NCBI GenBank assembly: GCA_963791225.1
Contig: CAWBRV010000008.1
Coordinates: forward strand, 682,001-746,000
Direction of reading: 5' to 3'
Length of the DNA: 64,000 nt
From: PALSA-612 sp963791225
GTDB taxonomy: Bacteria > Actinomycetota > Thermoleophilia > Gaiellales > Gaiellaceae
In this document: positions 34,548-42,053 of the stretch, one piece after another
Position numbering within the stretch: position 1 is the first letter of the stretch
Layout: each line of letters opens with the position of its first letter
Notes under the pieces: generated by a model
The model's input: the letters and a program-made list of their open reading frames with translations, nothing else
The model's database searches: none
Told to the model about the DNA's origin: nothing
Position numbers and translations under genes: made by a program

Positions 34548-35623
34548 GCCGGCCGCGCGTCCTGTTCGTCGGGCCGACGCGCTACGCGCTGCCGCTCTCG
34601 CCGGGCCTGGACCGGAAGTGGACGGCGATCGAGCACGAGCTCGAGATCCGCGTCCTCGCCCGCCCTGCAACACGGTGTTACAAGGCGGACCCGCGGTTCG
34701 AGCTCGTGGGCGGGATGTTCTACGGCTCGCTGCCGGTCCGTGTCAGGCGCGCTGTGCGCGATTTCCGGCCGCACGCGATCGTCGCCGAGGATCCGCGGAC
34801 GGCCGCCCTCGTCAAGGCGAGCGGAACGAACGTGCCCGTGATCGCCGAGGTGCACGGGAACTGGCGCCACTCGACCCGGCTCTACGGCTCGTCCGCCCGG
34901 CGCGCGCTGTCGCCGCTCGTCGACAGGCTCGACGAGTACGGCGTCCGGCACGCCGATGCCGTGCGGGCGCTCTCCGGCTACACGGCCGGCCTCGTCGAGC
35001 AGGCGCGCGGCCACCCGCCGGATGCCGTCTTCCCGACCTACAGCGACCTCACCGCCTTCACGGCAGGTCCCGTCGAGGCGCTGCCGGAGCAGCCGTTGGC
35101 GCTGTTCGTGGGCGTGCTCGAGCCGTACAAGAACCTCGACGGGCTCGCAGGCGCCTGGCGGCAGGTGGCGGCGCAGGTGCCGGGGGCGGCGCTCACGATC
35201 GTGGGCAAGGGCTCGCGGCCGGAGCCGGTCGACGGCCTGGTCGCCGAAGGGCTCGCGACGCACGTCGCGCAGCTCGCGCCCGAGGAGATTGCCCGGAAGC
35301 TCGACGAATCGACCGTGCTCGTCCTGCCGTCACGCTACGAGGGGCTCGGCCGCGTCGTGATCGAGGCGTTCGCACGCGGGCGAGGAGTCGTGGCGAGCCG
35401 CGCCGGCGGCATCCTCGACCTGGTCGAGGACGGGCGCGAGGGACTGCTCGTCGACCCCGAGGACACGGCCGGATTGGCCGGCGCGCTCGTCCGCGTCCTC
35501 TCCGACCGGGCGCTGGCCGAGCGCCTCGGCGCCGCCGCGCACGAGCGCTTCCCCGAGTGGAACCAGTCCCCCGACCAGTTCGCCGCCCGCCTGCGGGCGC
35601 TGGTCGACACCGTCTTACACTAG
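34544..35623 (+). CDS. GT4-family glycosyltransferase, second of a tandem pair
   Basis: A 359-residue paralogue of the preceding gene, starting at GTG 34544, which overlaps its stop as GTGA. It has a GT-B fold with EVHGNWRHSTRLYG, RALSGYTAGLVEQARG, LFVGVLEPYKNLDGLAGAWRQVAAQVPGAALTIVGKGS and LVLPSRYEGLGRVVIEAFARGRGVVASRAGG. Around residue 42 the codons for ATRCYK lie in a near-perfect palindrome (34664-34685) that also occurs at 38449-38471. The paralogue has unrelated residues there but the same length. It probably adds the next sugar of the repeat. Confidence 0.87.
   Translation: MSRPRVLFVGPTRYALPLSPGLDRKWTAIEHELEIRVLARPATRCYKADPRFELVGGMFYGSLPVRVRRAVRDFRPHAIVAEDPRTAALVKASGTNVPVIAEVHGNWRHSTRLYGSSARRALSPLVDRLDEYGVRHADAVRALSGYTAGLVEQARGHPPDAVFPTYSDLTAFTAGPVEALPEQPLALFVGVLEPYKNLDGLAGAWRQVAAQVPGAALTIVGKGSRPEPVDGLVAEGLATHVAQLAPEEIARKLDESTVLVLPSRYEGLGRVVIEAFARGRGVVASRAGGILDLVEDGREGLLVDPEDTAGLAGALVRVLSDRALAERLGAAAHERFPEWNQSPDQFAARLRALVDTVLH
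34664..34685. repeat. palindromic repeat, imperfect copy inside a gene
   Basis: CC-TGCAACAC-GGTGTTACAAGG, matching the palindrome at 38449-38471 except for one missing T and one G/A change. It lies in the coding region of the second GT4 paralogue. Confidence 0.55.
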
Positions 35624-35630
35624 GACTCGC

Positions 35631-36524
35631 ATGCGTGCGGACGAGCTCAAGCAGGCGCTGAAGAACGGCGTCTACCGCTCGATCGGAGAGGCGGCGACCG
35701 GCGCCGGCGTCATCGACGGTGTCCACGACCGAACGCTCTGCGTGCTGATGTACCACAAGGTCAACGACACGGACGGCAACACGGTGACCGTCTCGACCAG
35801 CCAGTTCGACGAGCAGATGGCGCAGCTCGGCGAGCTCCAGTACACCGTCGTCTCGCTCGACGACGTGATCGCGCACTACATCGAGCGACGGCCGCTTCCG
35901 CGCCGGGCCGTGCTGATCACGTTCGACGACGCCTACCTCGACAACCTCGTGAACGCCGTGCCGATCCTGCAGCGCTACGGCTATCCGGCCGTTCTCTTCG
36001 CGCCGATCGGCTACCTCGGGGCGGGCCGCCCGCTGCCGCACGACGAGCACCTCGCGACCCGCGGGATCGTCAACCGGACGCTCGACTGGAGCGAGCTCGC
36101 CGAGCTCGAGCGCGGAGGCGTGCGGGTCGAGTCGCACGGGATCGGCCACCGGCCGCTCGCCGACCTCGAAGTGGACGAGGCCGCGCGCGAGATCACGCTC
36201 TCGAAGCTCCGGCTCGAGGAGGCCCTCGGCCGCCCGGTGCGTGCGTTTGCCTACGTGAAGGGCTCGGAGGCGCACTACCGGCCCGTGCACCTGAGCCTGC
36301 TCCGCCAGGCGGGCTATGACGTCGCGTTCACGTCGATCTCGGGCGGGAACGGCTCGCATACCGACCCTCTGCAGCTGCACCGCTACAACGTCGAGCCGTA
36401 TCCGCCGCGCACCTTCGAGCTCGTGCTCTCCGGCGCCTGCGACCTGATCGCGCTCAAGGACACCGTCGCCGGCACGCACGCGCGCCGCCTGTTCAACGCG
36501 GCGCTTGGCACCTCGACCAAGTGA
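35631..36524 (+). CDS. polysaccharide deacetylase (NodB/CE4 family)
   Basis: A 297-residue CE4-type protein. LCVLMYHKV opens the domain, AVLITFDDAYLDNLVNAVPILQRYGYPAVLFAP carries the catalytic/metal Asp pair, and RVESHGIGHRPLADL supplies the H-x3-H metal ligands. VRAFAYVKGSEAHYRP replaces the usual FRPPYG. No signal peptide is seen, so it probably acts on the cytoplasmic side on lipid-linked sugars, or is exported by other means. TACACT (35616-35621) lies nine bases before the ATG and may give an internal promoter. The stop overlaps the next GTG. Confidence 0.87.
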   Translation: MRADELKQALKNGVYRSIGEAATGAGVIDGVHDRTLCVLMYHKVNDTDGNTVTVSTSQFDEQMAQLGELQYTVVSLDDVIAHYIERRPLPRRAVLITFDDAYLDNLVNAVPILQRYGYPAVLFAPIGYLGAGRPLPHDEHLATRGIVNRTLDWSELAELERGGVRVESHGIGHRPLADLEVDEAAREITLSKLRLEEALGRPVRAFAYVKGSEAHYRPVHLSLLRQAGYDVAFTSISGGNGSHTDPLQLHRYNVEPYPPRTFELVLSGACDLIALKDTVAGTHARRLFNAALGTSTK

Positions 36525-37390
36525 GCTACGAGCTCGCGACGTACGAGCCCGCCGACCGCGAGGCCTACCTCGGCCTGCTCGGCGAGGCGTGGGGCGACCG
36601 GACGATGACGGGCGACGAGTTCGACTGGTGGTTCGGCCGCAATCCCGCGGGGAGCCGGATGTCGGTCGCGCGCATGAACGGTCGCGTCGTTGGCGTGGCG
36701 GCGCACTCGCTCGCGCGCATGGTGCTCGATGGGGAGGAGCGCGTCGCGAGCTTCTCGGTGCATGCGACCACGCACGCATCGGCGCGCGGGCAGGGGATCT
36801 TCGCGGAGCTCGAGCGCAAGCACGAGCGAGAGGCTGCGGAGCGTGGGGTCGCGGCCGTGCTCGCGTTCGCGAGCGCGCCGACGGCGCCGATCTTCCTCGG
36901 GCCGCTCGGGTGGACCGAGATCGGGCGGCTGCGAGTCTGGGTCAGGCCGATGCTGGCGCAGGCGGCCGCGCCGGCGGCGGTGGAGCCGTTCGCGGCCGCG
37001 CAGGACACGGCGGCGGGTTGGCCGAACCACGTCGTGCGTGACGCGGGCTACCTCAACTGGCGCTTTGCCGACTCGCCGCGCGGCTACCGGGTTGTCCGCA
37101 CGGAGTCGGCCCACGCCGTCGTCGGGCGAACGCGCTACCGCGGCGTCGAGACGGCTGTGCTCGCGGACTTCGTCGGCGGCTCGCGCGACCTCTTACGCCG
37201 TGCGATCGCCCTCTCGAGGGCACGGGCGATGATTGCGCTGCCGGGCCCCGACGAGCGCTCGACATTCCTCTCGCTCGGGTTCGTCCCCGCACCCCACACG
37301 CTGCACCTCATGGGCAAGCCCCTTGCAGGCACGCTGAACGCGGACGTCGCCGCCTGGCGGTTCACGCTCGGTGACACGGACTTCTTCTAG
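36521..37390 (+). CDS. GNAT-family N-acetyltransferase
   Basis: A 289-residue protein. The N-terminal half is a GNAT fold with VARMNGRVVGVAAHSLARMVLDGEERVASFSVHATTHASARGQGIFAELERKHE; the ASARGQGIF loop is the acetyl-CoA pyrophosphate-binding R/QxxGxG/A turn. The second half (WPNHVVRDAGYLNWRFADSPRGY...) resembles the C-terminal domain of longer GNAT proteins in glycan loci. Start GTG 36521 overlaps the deacetylase stop as GTGA, so a deacetylase and an acetyltransferase are coupled. They may swap acyl groups on an amino sugar (inference). Confidence 0.83.
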   Translation: MSYELATYEPADREAYLGLLGEAWGDRTMTGDEFDWWFGRNPAGSRMSVARMNGRVVGVAAHSLARMVLDGEERVASFSVHATTHASARGQGIFAELERKHEREAAERGVAAVLAFASAPTAPIFLGPLGWTEIGRLRVWVRPMLAQAAAPAAVEPFAAAQDTAAGWPNHVVRDAGYLNWRFADSPRGYRVVRTESAHAVVGRTRYRGVETAVLADFVGGSRDLLRRAIALSRARAMIALPGPDERSTFLSLGFVPAPHTLHLMGKPLAGTLNADVAAWRFTLGDTDFF

Positions 37391-37398
37391 ACGATGCG

Positions 37399-38448
37399 AT
37401 GCGCAAGCTGATCTTCATCACGCAGCAGGTCGACCCCGGCCATCCGGCGCTTGCCGCCACCGTGCCGAAGATCCGGGCGCTCGCGGCGCGCGTGGACGAG
37501 GTCGTCGTGCTCGCGGACCGCACCGTCGCCGGCGCGCTCCCGGACAACTGCCGCTCGCTCTCGTTCGCGTCGCGGACGCGGGCCGGCCGCGGCGTCCGCT
37601 TCCAGGCGGCGCTCGCGCGCGAGCTCGCGCCCCGGCCCGTCGCCGTGGTAGCGCACATGTGCCCGATCTACGCGGTGCTGGCAGCACCGCTCGTCCGCCC
37701 GCTCCGAGTGCCGCTCTTGCTCTGGTACACGCACTGGGCGCGGACGCGGACGCTGGAGGCCGCGGCGCGCGCGGCAACGGCGATCGTGACGGTCGACCGG
37801 CGCTCGTTTCCGATCGACTCGAAGAAGGTGGTGCCGATCGGGCACGGCATCGACCTGGCCGAGTTTCCCTGCGCCGACCGCTCGGACGGCTCGGGCGACT
37901 TCCGGCTCGCCGCCCTCGGCCGCTACTCGCGCGCAAAGGGGCTCGAGGCGATCCTGCGCGGCGTGAAGCTCGCGCTCGACCGCGGTGTCGACGTCCGGCT
38001 CGAAGTCTTCGGCCCAGCCCTCAACGCGGCCGAGCGAGAGCACCGCGGCGAGCTCGAGCGGCTCGTCGCCGAGCTCGGGATCGAGAAGCGCGTGCGCCTC
38101 GAGCCGGCCGTTCGGCGCACGGAGGTGCCCGACGTGATGGCGAGGGCGCGCGCACTCGTGAACAACATGGTCGCCGGCGCCCCCGACAAGGTCGTCTACG
38201 AGGCCGCAGCGAGCTGCCTGCCCGTCCTCGTGTCGAACCCGGTGTTCGACGAGTTCACGGCCGGCCTGCCTGCCTCGCTCATGTTCGCGCGCGAGGACCC
38301 GGCCGGGCTCGCCGACCGGATCGCTGAGCTCGCCGCGCTCTCGCCTGCTGCCCGGGCCGAGCTCGGGCGCACGCTCCACGACCGGGTCGCCGAGGGCCAC
38401 TCGGTCGACCACTGGGCCGACGCCGTCCTCGAGGTCGCACGCCGGTGA
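37399..38448 (+). CDS. GT4-like glycosyltransferase
   Basis: A 349-residue GT-B protein (MRKLIFITQQVDPGHPALAATVPKIRALA). The N-terminal half is less typical, with VVAHMCPIYAVLAAPLVRPLRVPLLLWYTHWARTRTL. The C-terminal half has RLAALGRYSRAKGLEAILRGVKLAL and VPDVMARARALVNNMVAGAPDKVVYEAAASCLPVLVSN, with a donor site shifted from the usual E-x7-E (the Glu of VYEAAAS remains). It follows the GNAT gene by eight bases and overlaps the next GTG. The substrate is unknown. Confidence 0.83.
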   Translation: MRKLIFITQQVDPGHPALAATVPKIRALAARVDEVVVLADRTVAGALPDNCRSLSFASRTRAGRGVRFQAALARELAPRPVAVVAHMCPIYAVLAAPLVRPLRVPLLLWYTHWARTRTLEAAARAATAIVTVDRRSFPIDSKKVVPIGHGIDLAEFPCADRSDGSGDFRLAALGRYSRAKGLEAILRGVKLALDRGVDVRLEVFGPALNAAEREHRGELERLVAELGIEKRVRLEPAVRRTEVPDVMARARALVNNMVAGAPDKVVYEAAASCLPVLVSNPVFDEFTAGLPASLMFAREDPAGLADRIAELAALSPAARAELGRTLHDRVAEGHSVDHWADAVLEVARR

Positions 38449-39572
38449 CCTTGCAACACAGTGTTGCAAGGAAGGACAGCGGCGTTCGCGTGCTGCACGT
38501 CCAGAAGGTGGCCGGGATCTCCGGCTCCGAGGCGCACCTGCTGTCGCTCCTGCCCCGCCTCCGCGAACGCGGCTGGGACACGCGGCTCCTGATGCTGCAC
38601 GAGAACGAGCCCGGCGCCTGGGACTTTGCCCGCGCGCTCCAGGACAGGGGCGTGCCGCTCGACGCCGTGCAGATCTCGCGCGACGTCGACGCCTCCGCGT
38701 TCCTCGGGCTCGTTCGCTACCTCGCCGACGAGCGGCCGCAGATCCTCCACACGCACCTCGTCCATGCGGACACATACGGGCAGATCGCAGGCTCGCTCGC
38801 GCGGGTGCCGATCCGCATGTCGACGAAGCACGGCTTCAACGAGTTCCGCGAGGGCCGGGCCTTCGCCCTCGCCGACCGCGCCGTGGCCAGCCTCGCGCAC
38901 GTGCACATCGCGATCTCGCAGGGGCTCGCTCACTACCTGTCGGAGACCGAGGGCTTCGTCGAGGACAGCTTCGAGATCGTCCATTACGGAATCGCCCCCC
39001 GGGACGGAGCCGAGGCGTACGCGGGGTCCGAGCCGAGACTGCTGTGCGTCGGCCGGTTGATCCCGATCAAGGGCCACATCGTCCTCCTGCGGGCATTCGC
39101 CGAGGCGCGGCGCGACGTGCCCGGGCTGCGACTCGACATCGCGGGGCGTGGGCCGCTCGAGCCGGCGCTGCGCGCGCTCGCGCGGGAGCTTGGTGTGTCG
39201 GATGCCGTGCGCTTCCTCGGGCACGTCGCGCCGATCCAGGGGGCGATCGAAGACTCGGCGATCATCGTCGTGCCGTCGATGGGTGAAGGATTCGGGATGG
39301 TGGCGCTCGAGGCGATGGAGCGCTCGCGGCCGGTGATCGCGGCGGAGATCGGCGGCCTCGGCGAGCTCGTCGTCGACGGCGAGACCGGGCTGCTCGTCGA
39401 GCCGGGCGTCGCCGAGCCGCTCGCGCGGGCGATCGTCGAGCTCGCCGGCAATCTCGGCCGCGCGGCCGAGATGGGCCGCGCCGGCCGTGCACGAGCGCTC
39501 TCGGAGTTCCTCGAGTCGCGCTGCGTCGAGCGGACGGAGGAGCTCTACGAGCGATCGCTCGCGGCACGCTGA
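38445..39572 (+). CDS. GT4-family glycosyltransferase
   Basis: A 375-residue GT-B enzyme. RVLHVQKVAGISGSEAHLLSLLPRLRERGWDTRLLML, ILHTHLVHADTYGQIAGSL, MSTKHGFNEFREGRAF, LLCVGRLIPIKGHIVLLRAFAEA and IIVVPSMGEGFGMVALEAMERSRPVIAAEIGGLGELVVDGETGLLV are standard GT4 blocks. The GTG at 38445 overlaps the previous stop as GTGA. The first eight codons after it are made by a perfect palindrome (38449-38471), so a GTG at 38490 (VLHVQKV) is an alternative start. It ends inside the last 28 bp of the converging gene at 39545. It is close in pattern to that converging gene. Confidence 0.87.
   Translation: MTLQHSVARKDSGVRVLHVQKVAGISGSEAHLLSLLPRLRERGWDTRLLMLHENEPGAWDFARALQDRGVPLDAVQISRDVDASAFLGLVRYLADERPQILHTHLVHADTYGQIAGSLARVPIRMSTKHGFNEFREGRAFALADRAVASLAHVHIAISQGLAHYLSETEGFVEDSFEIVHYGIAPRDGAEAYAGSEPRLLCVGRLIPIKGHIVLLRAFAEARRDVPGLRLDIAGRGPLEPALRALARELGVSDAVRFLGHVAPIQGAIEDSAIIVVPSMGEGFGMVALEAMERSRPVIAAEIGGLGELVVDGETGLLVEPGVAEPLARAIVELAGNLGRAAEMGRAGRARALSEFLESRCVERTEELYERSLAAR
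38449..38471. repeat. perfect 23-bp palindrome at a gene start
   Basis: CCTTGCAACAC-A-GTGTTGCAAGG covers codons 2-9 of the GT4 gene. In RNA it would fold into an 11-bp hairpin just after the GTG, with AAGGAAGG following it. A degenerate copy lies at 34664-34685. Confidence 0.7.
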
Positions 39573-40621
39573 GCGCGCTCGTACACGGCCAGCGTCCGCT
39601 CCGCCATGCGGGCGACCGAGAACTCAGAGCGCGCACGGTCGAGCCCGGCGCGGCCCATCGCCTCCGCGCGGGCCGGGTCGGCGAGCAGCGTGCCGACCGC
39701 CTCCGCGAGCGCAGTCGCGTCGTCGACCGGCACGAGCACGCCGGTTTCGCCGTCGACCACGAGCTCGGGAGCCGAGCCCGCCCGCGCGGCGACGACCGGC
39801 TTTGCCGCCAGCATCGCCTCGAGCATCGCGAGCCCGAATCCCTCCCAGCGCGCGGGGTGGACCACGACTGCGGCGTTGCGGTAGAGCGCCGCCACGTCAC
39901 CGACCCGGCCGGGGAGCAGGAGCCGCTCGCGTACGCCGAGCGAGTCGGCGAGCGTCTCGAGCGCCACTCGATCCGGGCCTTCGCCGAGGACGAGCAGCGT
40001 CGCGTCCGGGAGATCCGGGAGGGCGCGAACGGCGGTCTCCAGCCCCTTCTGCGGGGCGAGCCGGCACACGGCGACGAGCAGCGGGTCGTGAAGGTCGAGC
40101 GGCGGGTTCTCGGCCCACGGCGCGGGAAGGTCGTCGAGACCGTAGTGGACGACGTCGACCTTCTCCGGTGGCAGCCCGACCTGGTCGACGCTGAACCGCC
40201 GCACCGCCTCGCTGATCGCGATCACGCGCGCCGCCCGCCGGGCGAGCGCCCGCTCGACGAACCGAAACGAGCCCTGCCGGAACGGGTCCGGGTTGTGCTT
40301 CGTGGACACGACGCGCGTCCCGGGCGCGAGCGCGCCGTAGACGTCGGCATGCACGAGGTGCGTGTGCACGAGATCGGGCCGTGCCGAGCGCAGCAGACCG
40401 GCCAGCCGCACCGCGAGCACGGGATCGAGATCGCGCGGCGCCGGCAGTCGCTCGAACGGCACGCCGAGCTCGGCGTAGAACGGGTCGAGCACGCCGGCCG
40501 GGTCGTCGAGCCCGACGAACGACACGTCCACGCCGCGCTCCCGCAGCGCGGGCAGCAGCGTCAGCAGGTGTCGCTCCGACCCGCCGATCCCCCGAATCCT
40601 GTGGACGTGGACGACTTTCAT
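39545..40621 (-). CDS. GT4-family glycosyltransferase
   Basis: A 358-residue GT-B enzyme on the reverse strand. It has VVHVHRIRGIGGSERHLLTLLPALRERGVDVSFVGL, VHTHLVHADVYGALAPG, VSTKHNPDPFRQGSFRFVERALARRAARVIAISEAV, LVAVCRLAPQKGLETAVRAL and VVVHPARWEGFGLAMLEAMLAAKPVVAARAGSAPELVVDGETGVLV. Several blocks match the converging gene at 38445 (GSE-HLL, HTHLVHADxYG, STKHxF), so they probably come from one ancestor or share an acceptor. The 3' ends overlap by 28 bp. ATG 40621 starts 17 bp from a palindromic repeat. Confidence 0.87.
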   Translation of the reverse strand: MKVVHVHRIRGIGGSERHLLTLLPALRERGVDVSFVGLDDPAGVLDPFYAELGVPFERLPAPRDLDPVLAVRLAGLLRSARPDLVHTHLVHADVYGALAPGTRVVSTKHNPDPFRQGSFRFVERALARRAARVIAISEAVRRFSVDQVGLPPEKVDVVHYGLDDLPAPWAENPPLDLHDPLLVAVCRLAPQKGLETAVRALPDLPDATLLVLGEGPDRVALETLADSLGVRERLLLPGRVGDVAALYRNAAVVVHPARWEGFGLAMLEAMLAAKPVVAARAGSAPELVVDGETGVLVPVDDATALAEAVGTLLADPARAEAMGRAGLDRARSEFSVARMAERTLAVYERAQRAASDRS

Positions 40622-40637
40622 CGCCCCGACCGGACAG

Positions 40638-40660
40638 GTCCGAGGGACAGTCCCTGGGAC
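40638..40660. repeat. palindromic repeat, copy 1
   Basis: GTCCGAGGGAC-A-GTCCCTGGGAC, an inverted repeat with one mismatch, 17 bp upstream of the GT4 start at 40621. It matches the perfect form at 40739-40763. Confidence 0.6.
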
Positions 40661-40738
40661 ATGGCGCAGGGAGACAGGCCGACGGCGCGAGCCCAGGTGT
40701 GATGCGCGGTTCGCGTGGCAGCTCGTCCTCCGCGGCCC

Positions 40739-40763
40739 GGTCCGAGGGACTGTCCCTCGGACC
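40739..40763. repeat. palindromic repeat, copy 2
   Basis: GGTCCGAGGGAC-T-GTCCCTCGGACC, a perfect 25-bp palindrome, 19 bp downstream of the GT39-like gene stop. It may end that transcript; the pair looks like a dispersed palindromic unit. Confidence 0.65.
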
Positions 40764-40781
40764 TGGCTCGTCCAACCAGGT

Positions 40782-42053
40782 TCACGGCGCGGCCCCGGGC
40801 GGAGCGCGCCGGGCGGCGAACCGGTCCCAGAGGTGCAGGACCGCGACGCTCGCGACGAGCGCGAGCAGGAAGTCCCAGGGCACGCGGTAACGCGTGTCGC
40901 CGGCGAAACCGATCGCGACCACGGTCTGGTAGCCGAGTAAAAACAGGACGAGTGCGCTCACGCGGCGTGGCGCGAGGAACAGCCCCCAGAGCGCGAACAG
41001 ATAGAGCGGGATCTCGTACAGCGGCTGTACCCACGTCCGCGCGCGGTCGAGGAAGCCGCCGGCCCCCGGGCGGCCCTCGGTCTTCTGCACGCGGGGGTCC
41101 CAGAGCATCCGCACCGCCTGGCCTGCGAGCTTCGCCTTCTCGCCGGGGTGGTCGACCACGAAGTCGAGCGCCTTCGTGCGGTAGAAGCTCTGCTGCGCGC
41201 ACTCGTCCACGTGGATCAGCTTGTGGTGGACGGCGTAGATGGCGCCGGCCAGCTCGGGCGTCGGCGGCGCGCCGGGAAGGTTCGGCACGTCGTCGATCCA
41301 TTTTCCGGCCGCGAGCACGGCGTACGTGTTCGCGTTGTTGGCCTTCCAGAGCGCCTTCGTGTCCGTCGAGAGTGTGAAGCAGCCGACGGACACGTCGTTC
41401 CGCACCGCCCACGGCAGCAGCGCGACCACGCACGCTCCGATGCAGAGCGCCGGCGCGAGCACGACGCGCCGTTGCCAGAGCACGAAGCCGGCGCAGACGA
41501 GCGGCAGGAAGAGGAGCCGTGAGTTGCCGAGGATCCCGAGCGCGAGCACGACCCCGAGCGCGATCGCGACCGCGCGGACATGGCGGCTCGCCCGGTCGGC
41601 GGCGGCCAGGGTCAGGTAGACGATCGCGGCCGCGAGCACCTGGTCGACGATCTCGCGGTTGACGTGGACGTCGTGCCAGACCAGGTACGGGTTGAGCGTG
41701 GCGACGACGGCGGCGATCAGGCCCGCGCGCGGCGACAGGAAGCGCCGGCCGGTCTCGTACACGATCAGCGCCGTCGCCGCCGCCACGGCGATCTGCCAGA
41801 ACCCGACCGCCGGCCAGTTGCGGCCGAAGATCCAGTAGACCGGGATCAGGAAGAACGAGTAGGCCGGCTGCGTCCACGCCGAGGGCTCGCCCGGGATGAA
41901 GCCGTAGGTGCCGGAGTGGATGAACGTCAGCGCGAAGCTGTCCGACTTCTCGGTGTTGCTGGCGAGGATCGCACCGCGTTCGTGGAGCAGGACGGCGAGG
42001 CGCGGCAGCACGCACGCCGCGAGCACGATCGCGTACGACTGGCGACGCGTCAC
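40782..42053 (-). CDS. GT39-type (RgtA/B/C/D-like) membrane glycosyltransferase
   Basis: About 423 residues from GTG 42053, which overlaps the asparagine-synthase stop as GTGA. Roughly nine or ten hydrophobic segments are visible. After the first helix comes LHERGAILASNTEKSDSFALTFIHSGTYGFIPGEPSAWTQPAYSFFLIPVYWIFG, the extracytoplasmic loop with the GEPSAWTQP substrate region of the GT39/RgtA superfamily; ANNANTYAVLAAGKW lies in the large second loop. Such enzymes use polyprenyl-phosphate sugars outside the membrane. It probably decorates the polymer or a cell-wall glycan. The sugar donor may come from the GT2 enzyme at 53824 (inference). Confidence 0.82.
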   Translation of the reverse strand: MTRRQSYAIVLAACVLPRLAVLLHERGAILASNTEKSDSFALTFIHSGTYGFIPGEPSAWTQPAYSFFLIPVYWIFGRNWPAVGFWQIAVAAATALIVYETGRRFLSPRAGLIAAVVATLNPYLVWHDVHVNREIVDQVLAAAIVYLTLAAADRASRHVRAVAIALGVVLALGILGNSRLLFLPLVCAGFVLWQRRVVLAPALCIGACVVALLPWAVRNDVSVGCFTLSTDTKALWKANNANTYAVLAAGKWIDDVPNLPGAPPTPELAGAIYAVHHKLIHVDECAQQSFYRTKALDFVVDHPGEKAKLAGQAVRMLWDPRVQKTEGRPGAGGFLDRARTWVQPLYEIPLYLFALWGLFLAPRRVSALVLFLLGYQTVVAIGFAGDTRYRVPWDFLLALVASVAVLHLWDRFAARRAPPGAAP

